DNA of 64,000 bases, taken from contig JAIWZP010000016.1 in NCBI GenBank assembly GCA_025201375.1, positions 1-64,000 on the forward strand, read 5' to 3'. Made by a program: the position numbers and the translations under genes. Source of the DNA: Gongronella butleri. Taxonomy: Eukaryota; Mucoromycota; Mucoromycetes; Mucorales; Cunninghamellaceae. The notes below the pieces were generated by a model. The model saw only the letters and a program-made list of their open reading frames with translations. It did not search any database and was not told where the DNA came from. This document shows, piece after piece, positions 9,471-21,659 of this stretch (positions within the stretch are counted from its first letter, which is position 1; each line of letters opens with the position of its first letter).

Positions 9471-11996
9471 ATGGTTAGTGCTACGAATAACGGGTCGCCT
9501 ATTGAAGAGCCTGAAAAGACGATTGTTGAGCCTCAAGTGGTGCCAGCGCCTGCTCCCAAAACCAATGCATGGCACGTCAACACAACCGTCAAAGCCCCTC
9601 TGTTAACCGGTAAGCATTTCAAGCGCAATGCTCGCACCAACACAGCCAGAGTCTCTTGACCCTTTTCTTATTATAGAAGAAGAGTCTTCTTCGTGGCCTG
9701 CTCCCAAGGAAGCTCTTGAGAAACAACAAGACAAGGAAGAAACCAAGGAAGAGAAGATCAGCTTGCCAAAGCGTAAGTGAAAGGGTCTTTTTTTTTTGGC
9801 TTGCTCACCACTCTTTCATATTTAGCCAAGGGTCGCGGCACGCCTTACACGCCCACGATTACACACTCAACGCCTCGTCTTGGTGCATCCGGCCGCAGCA
9901 GCGCTGGTTCTTCAAAGAAGCCTGCAGCTCGACCCAAGAATCGTCGCGCCACCGCCACCAGCAGCTCCGAGACGCCCATTGTCAAGGAGAAGAAGGACCA
10001 GCAGCCCAAGGAGCGCAAGGAAAAAGGCGCTCAAGATGCTATCAAGGATGCTAAAGAGCCAAAGGAGAGCAAAGTCAAGGAAAAGAAGCTGCCCGAGAAG
10101 TCCCAGGCAGCATCAGCTGCTGCTGCTACTGTCTCTCAGCCTCAACAGCAACAGGAGCCTCAACAGCAGCCTACGACGTCATCGACGACCCCCCGTCCCA
10201 AGGAACGCGCCACCTTTAGTGCCAATGGCCAGCAGCAACCTCGTCGTGGCGCCGGCCAACGCGCCAATTACCAACAGCATCCCCAACAGCGCCGCTACCA
10301 GAATCAAAACCGTCCTGTCTACGTCTCCGAGGACATGCTCAAGATGTACATTCTCCAGCAGATCGAATTTTACTTTAGCATTGATAACCTTTGCCGCGAC
10401 GTTTACTTGCGGTCGCAAATGGACAACCAGGGCTTCATCGATCTCGCTGTGCTTGCTGCCTTCAACCGTGTCAAAGGCCTGACCACCGACCTCGCCATTA
10501 TCGCCGACGCCTTGAAATCCAGCCAGGTTGTGGAGGTCGCTGACAACAAGGTGCGCAAACGTGAAGGCTGGGAGATGTGGTTGCTGCCCAAGCAAGCCAA
10601 TGGTTCTTCTGCTGCTGCTAATGCTGCCAAAGTGACGCAAGCCAATGCCGCCACACCCACGCCACCCAGCAAGCCTTCCATTGCTGCCTCTTCCGCTGCT
10701 GCCCCTGCTTCCTCCCCCATTCCTTCCTCCCGACAAGGCGAACCTGTGAAGAATGAGGAGGATGACGAGCTGTTCGATTTTGATGACGACGAGTGGGTCG
10801 ACGGCTCTCGTCCAAACACGGTCAAGAAGTATTACCTCTCCGACAATGATTCCGAGTTTGATGATGATGACGATGACTTTGTCGATGACGATATGGTGGC
10901 ACGCATCATGATTGTCACGCAGCGCAAACGTGACCGCACACACACCTCTTTTGACCGCGCCAAGATGAACGATGAGATTGCCGACATGATCAACGAGGGC
11001 TTGTATCAATATGAATCCGGATTCGGCAATTACAACACATTCCGCAATGAGAAGGTTGCCACTGTGTCCAAGGAAACCTTTGAGAAGCAAAAGGATGAGA
11101 ACGCTCCGGCTTCTGTCGATGCGTCGGCGCAACCCATCAAACAATCCCAGCAAGCTCCTCGTTTCTACCCCGTGCAACCCGAATCCCTGCCTTCCAGCGC
11201 TTTCTACGGCAGCAGCCTCCGCTCTTCCACCACCCCGGGCAGCAAGCTGGATCATGCAGACGTTGGCTGGGTTCTCAGCGACCAAGCTTACCATCCTACG
11301 GACATGGCCAGCTCTCTCAGCAAGTCTGTCGAGTTTGGCACGTCGCTCGACAATGTCGCTCACTCGATCCCACACTTTGAGCATCCTTCGCACAGCCTGC
11401 TGCGCGACAAGGGCTTTGTGCAACACAAATACTACAAGTATCATGCACGCGCTCTCAAGGAGCGCAAGCAATTCGGCATTGGCCAATCGCAAGAAATGAA
11501 CACCGTCTATCGCTTCTGGAGCCACTTCTTGCGTGATCACTACAACAAACGCATGTATCGCGAATTCAAGAAATTGGCTGTCGAAGATGCCAACCACGAT
11601 TATCGCTATGGCCTTGAATGCATCTTCCGATTCTACTCGTACGGCTTGGAGAAGCGCTTCCGCAAGGATCTCTTTGATGATTTCCAAGAACTCACACTTA
11701 TGGACGTTGAGCATGGCCAACTCTACGGCTTGGAGAAATTCTGGGCTTACTTGCATTACCGCAAAGAGAACAAAAAGACAAAGCAAGCCAAGGTCCATGA
11801 TCGCCTGGTCCAGATTCTTGCAAAGTACAAGTCCATTGATGATTTCAAAAAGGCACAGCCTTTGACAAAGGATGTTGACGCGCCCTACAAGGTTCCTAAC
11901 AATGGCGTAAGGCATAGAACCTCAAATACATCTGTTTTTGACGCTTGACTCCTTTTTTTTTTATTCTAGAAACCGCGCGGCAGCATCAGCGGCTAA
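9471..11996 (+). CDS. LARP1: La-related protein 1 (LARP1) with La motif and DM15 repeats
   Basis: Four exons: 9471 to about 9610, about 9677-9771, about 9826-11909 and 11971-11996, ending KPRGSISG after the last splice. The N-terminal third is low-complexity (Lys/Glu, Gln/Pro). The La motif spans [20 protein letters not shown] to [11 protein letters not shown] long acidic linker ([13 protein letters not shown]; repeated Asp) follows. The C-terminus has the three DM15 units typical of LARP1: [43 protein letters not shown]1 binds the cap and 5' TOP motif of ribosomal-protein mRNAs and links their translation and stability to TOR. The gene is divergent from ATP18 and convergent with THO2. Confidence 0.92.
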
Positions 11997-12017
11997 AAGC
12001 ATTGACCTATAAGCCAC

Positions 12018-12075
12018 TTCTCTCTCTCTCTCTCTCTCTTTCTCTTTCTCTTTCTCCCTCTCTTTCTCTCTCTCC
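12018..12075. repeat. CT-rich microsatellite in LARP1 3' UTR
   Basis: A (CT)n/(CTTT)n tract immediately downstream of the LARP1 stop, followed by T-rich DNA up to the convergent THO2 stop at 12260. Confidence 0.85.
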
Positions 12076-12259
12076 TTTGTCTCTTTTTCTCATAGTTGAT
12101 CTCTCTCTTTTTTTCTTTTTTTTTTTTTTTGTCAAAAATGTATCACCCATCCTTTTTTTTTTCTGTACTCCAAAAAGAAAATCTAATAAAAAAAATCCGC
12201 CATTGTTCCATAGAGTAAAAAAAAGCAATGTTTTATTCAATTATGGTAAAAGCAAGCTA

Positions 12260-14792
12260 CTAGTCGCGCTGGTGGAGAACACGATGGCTATTGTTATGGA
12301 TGCTGCTGCCTAGTGGCGAGGACTTGCGTTTGCCAAGGATCTGATGAGTTGACTGTTGCTTCTGCAATCGACTGGCAGGCTTCCAGTCATCAGATTGGCC
12401 ACTGGCATAGAGACAAAGTTGCGTATTCACATGTGATATGTCGGAGCGTCCAGCAGCGTGATCACGACGGATATAGAGCGCCAGGTACTCAAACAAGGAC
12501 GAACGAATGTTTTTGGCGTTCAGGCACAGAAATCGGCGCGTAAAGTCTGTTAATGCAGCCATTCGAGGCGGCAGCTCTTGATTTTCCTTGTCAGACGGAT
12601 CATCCTTGTTGAACTTGGCGAGGTTATCGGCCAATAGCGCAAAGAACACATCCAGAGCGAATTCACACGACGGTTGCATGTAAATCTGCATGACCAGCTT
12701 GCTGATGCGCGGATTGTTCAACAAAAGCTGATTGATCAGATAGCTGCCAATGTACGTGGGGTGGCGGCAAACTAGGGTGGAGAAACCGGGGATATTGGCC
12801 AGGGAGAGGTATGAGAGACAGGTGTTGGGGTCAATTTGAGAGGACACACAAGCAACAATTTCGGGTTTTGAGGTGATGAACTTTTGCCACGATAGGTATA
12901 TAAGGGATCGCTGCTGGTAGGGAAGAAGCCGCGTCAAGGTGAAGGGATCAAAGGTGGGAATCGTACGTAGAGCGGGGAAAATAGCGTGGGTGATCAGAGA
13001 CTGGGCGCCTTTCATCATTGTCGAGTTGCCTTTGGTCAATTCGTGCTTCACAGCCTGCACAAGAAGTTTGATGTTGCCGGTGCTCATCCACGTGTCGAGC
13101 GCAAGAGGCTCATGGTGTAACAAGCAGAATATACCATTGAGAAATTCGTGAGCGTCCTGAGCGTGGATGCGATTGTCTCTGATCAGCGGTGACATGCGAG
13201 AGGCAATTGTTCCAATGTCCGTCAAAAGGTTTGCAGGCGCGCGTTGACACTCCTCCTCGTCATCTTCATCTGTATCCGAATCAAATCTAAACCCGCAAGA
13301 TAACTTGGGTGCAGTATGATAGAATTTAGTTCCTTGGTGCGCGATCCATGCATTAACCCAGGGATGCCATTGGGATTCCAGGAGATCAACCGCTGTCGCC
13401 AAGAATGTCGCGTTTTTCGCGTCGCCAATCAAAAACAAGATCTTGGCCAATACGAGCGCGATATTTTTATCCCTAGACGTGACACGAGAAGCGGGAGCAG
13501 TGGCATCGCGAGCAGCACTAGCCGGACCATCATGTTTGACACTGAGATACGGCAAAAGAAGCTCCAATGTAACCATTTTGCGATGAATCAAGACGGCAGT
13601 CGTAAATTGGAACTCGAGCGATGGCTCAGACTTGATGCCACGCAGATAGTTGTACTTGAAGCCAATCAAATGGGACAGAGTATCTTCGGGTACGCAATTG
13701 CTGCCTTTTAGAGCCAAAGGGACCGATGACGCCAGAGTCTTGTTCTTGTCAATCAGCTCCGCCCAAAAGATCACATTGTGCTGCGCTTGGTCAATGCAAA
13801 AATCAAGCATGATGTCCAAAAGAAGATTGGGATTGACTTGATTCAGGCCACCTTTGAAAGAAGTCGTCAGATCGAGTTAAAAAAAAAAAAAAAAAAAAAG
13901 GCATACCAGTATACTTATTGATGATCTCATGAAAGTTGTTCAATTGCTCACGAGGCATGATTGCATAGTGTTCTCCAGGTTCGTTCAGACTTTCAATAAT
14001 CAAATGATGCAGCAGCATGAATATTCGCGATACAGGTGGAGAAACACAAATATTCATCTTGACTTGACGAAATCTAAAATAAACGAAGCGTGCATGAGAA
14101 CGGTAACGCATAAGCTGGCGGGCAAACAGGAAAAAAAAAAAAAAGAAAAAAAAAAAAAAAAAGAGAGGGACATACATGAAGCTGTGTTGCAATCTGGCCA
14201 GGCGACGATCAAATGCTTTCTTGCAAAGCACAATGCCTATGGCGGCAGTGGTCTCGCTTGATAGGTACACGGAGAATTGAACGCGGTCGAACAAATTGAC
14301 CTCCTGAATCGCCAAGTCAATAAAAAGTTGATTATCAGGATGAGGAATTACACTTACAATAAGACATTTGAGCATAGAGTGATAGCGCTGAGACTGCGCT
14401 TTCTTCTTGGCTGTGGTCAGGCGGGCAATATGCGCGAGATGATATTTATCTTGGTCCTGAAATGCTTTTGCAAGGCAATTTTGAACAAAAAATCGCGTCG
14501 ACTCGGCAGCGTGCTCTTGAAGCATGTCCTGTAAAAGATTGATGCAGCTGGACACCTCCCGATATCCATGATATGTGTAAAAAAGCACGCGACGAATCAC
14601 CACACGCAAAACATCCAATCTGTTGTCATTGAGATATTGCTGTATTTGTTCGCGTTCAATAGCGGCCGACACATACTTGGAATCAAAAAGCTCCACGCAG
14701 CAATTTTCGCTCCGCAGCTGGTTCACCCGTCGCGGAAGAGGTATATTCACATTACTGTAAACAAGGTGAGTGTTGTCTTGGCTGTTCGACAT
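12260..14792 (-). CDS. THO2: THO2-like (THOC2) protein lacking the C-terminal half
   Basis: The start ATG at 14792 (MSNSQDNTHLVY) and at least four exons give an estimated 750-800 aa. By eye the order of conserved blocks follows the N-terminal and middle part of THOC2: NPNLLLDIMLDFC, LSHLIGFKYNYLRG, IALVLAKILFLIGDAKNA, LLPYQQRSLIYLSWQKF, IGSYLINQLLLNNPRISKLV and MAALTDFTRRFLCLNAKNI. THO2 is the scaffold of the THO complex, which couples transcription to mRNP packaging and export. The family is usually about 1,500 aa. Here a stop follows a unique basic tail (GKRKSSPLGSS), and only 263 bp separate it from LARP1, so the missing half is not nearby. One TACTGTA heptamer (14753-14759) lies inside exon 1. 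Confidence 0.68.
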
Positions 14793-14847
14793 TGTGGGTG
14801 GACACAAAGCAAAAAGAAAAACAAAAACGCCCACTGCAAACACAGCG

Positions 14848-14886
<39 letters not shown>

Positions 14887-15129
14887 AAAACAAACAGGTC
14901 GGCAAGCGATGTAAAATCTGCAATGTGAATGGGGCGGAGTATATCGACCAATCAAAACATTTTAATACAGGCGGAATTTCGAAATGCGTTGCTACGCGAC
15001 GGACCGTGCCGCAAAAGTTCAAAAAAGCACAAGTGCCTTCCGCGATTCTTGAGGCACGGTGCGCTCGGCATTCAAGACAAAAATACAGTAGTTACAAATT
15101 GACTGCGGATAATAATGGATTTATTTATT
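14793..15129. other. Spacer between THO2 start and MAPKKK stop
   Basis: Holds a 37-bp pure A-tract (14848-14884) 55 bp upstream of the THO2 start, likely a nucleosome-excluding promoter element, and one TACAGTA footprint (15084-15090). No gene is seen. Confidence 0.6.
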
Positions 15130-18100
15130 TCATTCAAAGAAGGAAGAATTGACGTAGCTGCTGATCCATTCATGCTCCAATAGCTCATCTGCTGTCGGCC
15201 TCTCATCTGGGTTCCTTGTGAAGCATTTCTTCAAGAAATCAATGCCCAACTCAGAGAGCTGAGATGTATCAGGTAATGGCGGATGCCCTGTAACGACGTG
15301 ATACATGACAGACCATTCGTTTTCCAATGTGCTCCACGGTCGACGACCAGTTGCCATTTGAACAATACAACAACCGAGGGACCAGATGTCCATTGAGCCT
15401 TTTCTTCCAGACTTTCCTCCAGTGATCACCTCAGGAGCCTAATTAGCAAGTTTTGTTAATCCTGCCTTCAAAATTACGTTTCCATTCAATACTTTACCAT
15501 ATACATTGGTGTTCCGGCTAGGCTGTTAACATTCATATGCATTGTGTTGCGGCCTACTGTTTTTTGGCCCTTGGCAAGAATCTTGGCAGCACCAAAATCC
15601 GACAATTTCAGCTGGCCTTTGTAATCAATGAGAATATCTTGAACGCGAAAAAAAAAAATGAGCATTAAATGGAACTATCATATTAACATTTTCGCAACAG
15701 GGCTTACTATCAGGCTTGATATCACGATGAACAATATTGTTGCCGTGCAAATATGCCAATCCGCTTAAAAGCTGGTATGCATAATCAACAATGTACAATT
15801 CATCCTCAATTCGTCCACCATGCTCCAGGTAGGCTCCCAGGCTGCCATTTTCGCAATACTCCATAAAGATGAAAACCTTGTCTCGATGAACTTCCTATTG
15901 TACAGAAATATGTGTGATTAGTTTCCTTGTATTTCGTGCCCTCTTTTGTTTGAAGTACCATTCCAAAATATTGCACAATGTTGCGGTGGTGGAGCATCTC
16001 CATCACCTTCATTTCTTCCTTGATTGCTTTGTGAAGTGCTGAAAGCGAGCTTGAATCCGGGAATCGGATTTCTTTGACAGCCATGACGGTGGATGTGTCG
16101 AGATTAATCGCCAAGTACACAGAACCATATGTACCAGAGCCAATGTAGCGGCCCTGCTGCCAACGGAAGGATATGTTTGAAGATGAAGGTGCAAGAAAGA
16201 CTAGGGATTGATCTTCGGGCTTTTGATCATCCAAAATTTTGCCAACAAACCGCCTTTCTTGCTCTTCACGGTTTCGTTTGTCTTCCAATGCAGAGATCTT
16301 GCGCATCCATTCGTCTCTGATGTACGTGACGCTGCCAGGGTCCGTGGATGACGCAGCTGAGTCATCGGTAGCACCAAAGGTCGAAGTTGTCGTGATACCA
16401 TTTTCATCGACATTGTCACGGTGTGCATTGATGGCGTTGTGCTTGGCTTTCAGCTGACGTTGATGACGCAGCAGATCTTCCTTCATTTGCTCGTGTGACC
16501 ATTGGGTCCCCAGCACATCAAAGTGAGATATCAACAGTGCAATGCATCGAGCCACTTTGCTTTGCAATGTCACAAATTCCCCTTCACTGAGAGCCAAAAT
16601 GTTCATTCCCTTGGTCATAAGATGGCCAAATTCGAGAGCAGCCACCGCCCATCGAAAAGTCTTGCGGTCCGTAGGATTGCAATCATCAGTAATGAAGCAA
16701 ATCCAAGAGATGGCCAGCCGCACCAGTTTCAAGTCCAATTGCAATCGAATAGTCCAGTCGAGGAATCTTGCTGCTCGGATACCAAAATCACTGGCAAAAC
16801 TAAAGCATTCTTCCACCAATTCTTGGCAGCCAAGGCTCAGAGTTTGCTCTTGGATGGTCGAAACGCTCTTGACAGTCGACATTGCCAAGTTGAAAACGGT
16901 CATCTTGATTTTGTGTAGCTGCTTGTTGATTTTGGGTATGTGAGCGCGATGCTCTTGCAGTACGTCGAGGTTCATTGGATCCTGATAGCCATGAGTCAGC
17001 AGTTCCGAAAATGCATTGCGAACAGAGGCAAGATGCTTTGCATCTCCGGTCACTAAACGCATGACTTTTGGTTTGAGTCCAAGATGGATGAATGGAATGT
17101 CGATTTCCAAAATGTCCCCAGTCCACATCACATTTTGCCAAGGAGATAGAATAAGAATGTATTCTTCCTCGGGCGACGATATATTGGAGCCAGGTGTACT
17201 TGGGGTACTTGTGCCGCTCTTTTCATTCAAGAAGCACGTACGGACCAGACTCCGGATTTTGTCATCTCGGCCATAAAGAGATCTTGACGCCACAATGTAC
17301 AATCGTTCTTCTTCAAAGCTGCCGGTGTAGACCAAAAAGTGACCAGTGGCCACAAGCCTTTGAATGATGGTTTCCACATTTTCAGGATCAAGCATGTATT
17401 CCGCAGCATTTTCAAATTGGCTCATGAAGAACCTGCAAATTACATAAAAATACAAAAATGAGTTTCCTTGTTATTTCTTTTTGGAGGGGGAGAGACACTT
17501 ACTTGGCAAATTGCAATAGTTTGCGTGCCCTCATGCGCATTGTATGCAGCAGCTTGGTATATTTGACTTCAATTCCGCCATCGACAGCCTCCGATGGAAC
17601 ATTAAGGCTTTGCATATAGTCATGCATCACGTCATTGAGCAATCGATTGGTGAGAGAACTAAAAATGTGTTTGTATGAGTAATTGCAGATTCATCTCGCC
17701 TTGTTTGATTGCATACTAACCAAAACTGCTCTGCACACTCCCAATCCGCCTTTTCAACCGTGCGACAAGCGGTGTTCTTGAGGAAATCCCATTCCTTCTC
17801 CATGACTTCGCATTCACGGAGGTTGTTTTCTTGTTCCATGTTCAATTTCCATGATATTAGCTTGAAATAAAAGCGCACGCTCTCCATAAACACCACATCA
17901 TAGTCGCGCTCCAGGTACATATGCATCTTGGGTTGCCAATCCATGATTGGTTGGGCGAGGTCTTCGTATTGATGCTTGACGCGGCAGGCCAAAGACAGCA
18001 GCCCTCGATAATCTTCCATCATGGCATCAACCATTTGCTTGGGTGGTTCGTTGGTGCGGTCCTTGTATTCCAAACGTAGCTTCAGAGCCTCCATGACGAG

Positions 18101-19135
18101 CGACGTGGGGAAATTGGCGAGCTGCCGCAATTGATCCGTGAAAGGAGGCAACCCCATTTCTTTGAACAATCGACTGTTGGCCACCATGGTACGCTTGGCT
18201 TTCATGAGCAATGAATTGAGGGCTGAAAGTGTACGTTTATCAAATGTGTCTTGCAATGCTTGTTCCTTAAGAAGCCTTTCAACAAATGACGGGTTGGTTC
18301 GCTGAACTTGAAGCGCATCGCTGTCGCTGCTGTTGCTTTCTGCGGTATCTTCTGATAGCTCAGATGATGGCATTGGTTGCACAGGCCTCGAAATCTGTAA
18401 ATCGTCCGAGCCGGTCCAATTGCGCAAGATCTTGTACTGCATCTGTAAGCTGCGAGTGATAGTGCACCATGAACTCAGCGCGTCCAGACGCGTCTGGAAC
18501 GCCATTGATCCGTACTGGGCATATGCAGCCATCATATCTGCGCGTGTAGAATAAAGAGACTCGATACGATCCACACTTTTGAGCACACTGGCGACTTGCT
18601 GCAGAGGTGTTTGCCCTTCTTGGCCCCCTGACGCGTGACTTTTGACTTTGAAGTTCATGACCATATCGAGCACCTTGTCCACACCCTTGCGACCTTCTTC
18701 CAGATATCGTTGCTCTTGCTGGATGGTGCGTCCGCGAAGGAGAGCGCGCAATGACAACCAAATCTCCTGTGTTGGTTTCTGCTGAGGAAATTTGTCCTTA
18801 TTTGACAGGCGCTTTTTTTCGGATTTAATGACCTCGCCCATGAGCACTGAGTGAAGCATTTGCTGCCATTCCAGGCGCTCGCGAGTAATTTCGGGTGCTG
18901 ACAAGGATTGGTCGCGCGAATACATTAAGTTGTAGGCTGTCTCGGTGTCATCTGAGCCTTCATCATCGTCTTCCTCGTCTTCATCGCTATAGTCGTCGTC
19001 TTGGAATGGTTGCTGTGAATGCTCAAGATACGGCCACTGCTCACTTTTGTCGTATTCCAGTCGCACAGGTCGCGCATCGTCATTATGCCCTTTAATATGG
19101 GTCGGAAGTGGCCAGTGAGCCTGTCGTTCAGACAT
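15130..19135 (-). CDS. SSK2: MAP kinase kinase kinase of Ssk2/Ssk22/Wis4 type (MEKK4-like)
   Basis: A gene with several exons of about 1,200 aa. The start MSERQAHW at 19135 is followed by an acidic stretch (DDDYSDEDEEDDDEGSDD) and a long helical regulatory region with family blocks such as NWTGSDDLQ, RLAISWICFITDD and WAVAALEFGHLMTKGMNIL. The C-terminal kinase domain is complete: G-loop GRYIGSGTYGSVYLA, VMAVKEI lysine, NIVHRDIKPD, LSDFGAAKILAKGQ, LAGTPMYM then APEVITGG, and MDIWSLGCCIVQMATG. The enzyme phosphorylates the Pbs2-type MAPKK in the HOG osmotic-stress pathway; in the family the N-terminal region is autoinhibitory and relieved by Ssk1. The stop is at 15130. Confidence 0.93.
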
Positions 19136-19178
19136 TTCGATATTTCAAATGGGGAAAGAAAAGCGATCAAAAGCGAAA

Positions 19179-19209
<31 letters not shown>

Positions 19210-19272
19210 GAAAAAAAGAAAAGAAAAGAAAGAAAAAAGGCGCATTTTATTCATTCATCAAATTGTTTGTTT

Positions 19273-19908
19273 TTATCGAGAGCCGCGTCGGGATCGCTTC
19301 AATGAGTTGGTGCATTTCAATGAGATATGTCTCTGCAAAGCGGATATTGATATACTGGGAACGGAGGGGAATTCTCGCAGCAAGGCCTGGCGAATATTTT
19401 CCAGCGTGGCGTCGTGGTGCACTGCAAGGTAAGAGTCAATCCAGACGGTATGAACGTCCAACAGGGTTGGTGGTGCAGTGCGGCCACGATGTTTGCGCTG
19501 CGGAATGATGCCATTGTTCGCTTTGTACTTCTTCAGCAAGGTCGCCGCGGTCGAGCGCGCAATACCAGCCCGGCGAGCCGCAGCCGACACGGAAAGGCTT
19601 TCGTTGAAGTGGCCGTTGACCAGGAGCTCCAGCTGAATAGGCGTGGCTGTCTTGTATGGGCTTCGCTTTCCACGGTTGACTCGTCGTTGGCCAAGCTGAT
19701 ATGTTTGGCTGCTGGATGCCGCGGCTGTTGTCGACACCCAGGAAAGATCACTCGCGTTCACATCTTCTGGAGCTGGCGCCAAGCTTGATTGAGGGGACAT
19801 TTCGCTGGCTCCGGGCTGGGTATCTTGTAGCGAACCGCTGTCGCCTATTTGTTCCTCTTTGGGGTCCTTGGGACCAGTATAGTGTTCAAATCGTATAAAG
19901 GACGCCAT
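19273..19908 (-). CDS. Transposase-type double helix-turn-helix protein without catalytic domain
   Basis: A single-exon frame of 211 aa, start ATG at 19908. The first 75 residues are acidic and Ser-rich. Residues about 95-195 contain two helix-turn-helix units: NESLSVSAAARRAGIARSTAATLLKKY, and TLENIRQALLREFPSVPSISISALQRHI. This is the paired-like bipartite DNA-binding head of Tc1/IS630-type transposases. The protein then stops after a basic tail (SLKRSRRGSR), so the DDE catalytic domain is absent. It could be a domesticated transposase head acting as a regulator, or an unrelated HTH factor. Clean reading frame, good codon structure and a nearby divergent gene argue for a live gene. It borders the footprint-rich region. 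Confidence 0.65.
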   Translation of the reverse strand: MASFIRFEHYTGPKDPKEEQIGDSGSLQDTQPGASEMSPQSSLAPAPEDVNASDLSWVSTTAAASSSQTYQLGQRRVNRGKRSPYKTATPIQLELLVNGHFNESLSVSAAARRAGIARSTAATLLKKYKANNGIIPQRKHRGRTAPPTLLDVHTVWIDSYLAVHHDATLENIRQALLREFPSVPSISISALQRHISLKCTNSLKRSRRGSR

Positions 19909-20135
19909 TTGTGTTGTGACAAGAGTTAAAAAAAAAAAAAAGGGTAAGAAAGGAAGAGAACAGGTAGAGGAGAATGAGAAGGTCCGCGCCGAAAAATATG
20001 CGGCCGTGATCGTGACGTTTTTTTTTGGGGGGGCCGCCACGCACTGAGAAATTGCAATGCCCCTCTACCCCCCTTTTTTTTTTCTATCTCTCTCTCTCTT
20101 TCTCTCTCTCTCTCTAAGTCACTATCTTCTAAACA
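19909..20135. promoter_or_regulatory. Shared promoter of HTH gene and glutaredoxin-like gene
   Basis: 227 bp between divergent starts. It contains a T9/G8 run (20020-20032) and a (CT)n tract (about 20085-20116) 20 bp before the glutaredoxin-like start, a common pyrimidine-rich promoter layout in this window. Confidence 0.45.
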
Positions 20136-20484
20136 ATGTCAAGACCCATTGTTCTCACCCTGTTTTCGTCAAAGACTTGCTCATTGTGCAACACTGCAAA
20201 GGCGACTCTGCTTAAAGCTCAGAAAGAGGTACATTCATATATGTATGTGCTTTTTTTCTCTATGAATTCTAATACTGTAACCGTATTATAAGTCGGTTTT
20301 CGACTTGAAAGTTGTCGATATTCACAGCAATGAGTGTCCCAAGGAGGCTGAAAAATACATATTTGACATACCTGTGGTGCATCTGAACGACAAATTTCTT
20401 GTGCAGCACAGAGTACATTATGAAGAATTGTTAAATGCACTAGCCACATACTCAAAAACAGGCGAAGTTGTGCGAATTAAATAA
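20136..20484 (+). CDS. Glutaredoxin-like small protein (DUF836 / C5orf63-like)
   Basis: Two exons, 20136-20228 and 20293-20484, give 94 aa. The protein starts SRPIVLTLFSSKTCSLCNTAK, with a CSLC active-site-like motif in a thioredoxin-fold beta-alpha start. After the splice come FDLKVVDIHSNECPKEAEKY, then FDIPVVHLNDKF with the cis-Pro-type DIPVV of glutaredoxins. The family (human C5orf63, yeast YDR286C) has no firmly known role; a thiol-redox function is inferred from the fold. The intron contains a TACTGTA heptamer at 20273-20279, the first of the dense series that follows. Confidence 0.85.
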
Positions 20485-21659
20485 GATTTGACGACATTTT
20501 GTCACGTTGCGACATGACACTGTCTGGAGGTGGTCATCTACCCCTCAGGGACACGTTTTGACGCGCCCAGCAGTAAGAGAGCCTTGAGATGCAGTGACTT
20601 GCTTAGGAGCAGGCGCGTGTAGCTCAATGTTTGACGCGGTTTATCATGCGTCGAAAAAATGGCAATGATTTTGAACTCGTGTCAAAACTCAAAAATAATA
20701 ATAAAAAAATTACTGTTTTTCATTGATCACTAATGTCCACGTGCGCAGCCAGCCATGCTTTTTCTGGTGGTAGCGTGGTACAGTGTTTCTCAGAGATACA
20801 GTATCATGCAAGCAATTTTTGTAGATTTGACCTTACTCCTTCTTACTGTACCCACCATGCATGGTTGGATCGCCTCCAGAACCCTTTGAATTAGACCATT
20901 TTGTCATGTCTTTTCAACGCGGTGTTGAAAACCAGAGGTCATTTGAGTCGCTGTGCAGATGAATCAAAAACATCGACATTTTCACAATTACAGCATACAG
21001 TACTGTAACAATGTCTTGGTCAAATTCTTCTTCGATCGCAATGAAATTTGCGTTGTTCGTATCAGACGGGCTCCTCGTACTTCATTGCCATAATGTTTGT
21101 TTGCCGCTTTGCCCGGAGCGTGAACTTTGTACGCTTGTGAAACCCGTTCAAACATTTCAAATTTTTTTCTAGGTACCTCGATGTTCTCCGATAACCGATG
21201 ATACAGTAATTTTTTTGTGTGAAATAGGGCCTTTATTTTCATGATCATACAGTAGTGATACTGTATTCATATTGATGAAATGTGAGCGAGAGAGTAAAAA
21301 GAAAAAGGAAAGGGGAGGGGGAGAGGGCAAATTGGGCATCATGTACGGTACTTGTTACGTACTGTACGTGTGAAGGGTGCGTGGCTCTACTTTCGTTTGT
21401 CTGTGGCACTGTGGGGATCGGTAGGAGGGACCGCACACCGCAGGCGGTCCTTCCAGGTCGCCGCAGTCAGCGGCGTGCCTTGACGGTCGAAGTCGTGGAC
21501 TCGTGGTGAGCGAGCATCATACTGTACAGTATGACGATATGAGCAATTGATGGCAGGGAGTCTCTTGGGCAGCGTGGGCCATGCGCATCCAGCAGGAGTG
21601 CACTGCGGATGCTACTGTACATGTAATTTTGTGGACTTACTGTAAGTCTTCTACTGTAA
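20485..21659. other. Gene-free spacer with footprints
   Basis: No coding sequence is recognised. It contains 13 TAC(A/T)GTA heptamers, including overlapping doubles at 20996-21007 and 21520-21531, and a purine-rich stretch (21290-21330). The flanking sequence is otherwise unique in the window. Confidence 0.6.

Noticed and set aside
10179..11915. 578-codon frame antisense to LARP1
   Set aside because: A shadow of the GC-biased LARP1 exon; Val/Leu-rich translation without domains.
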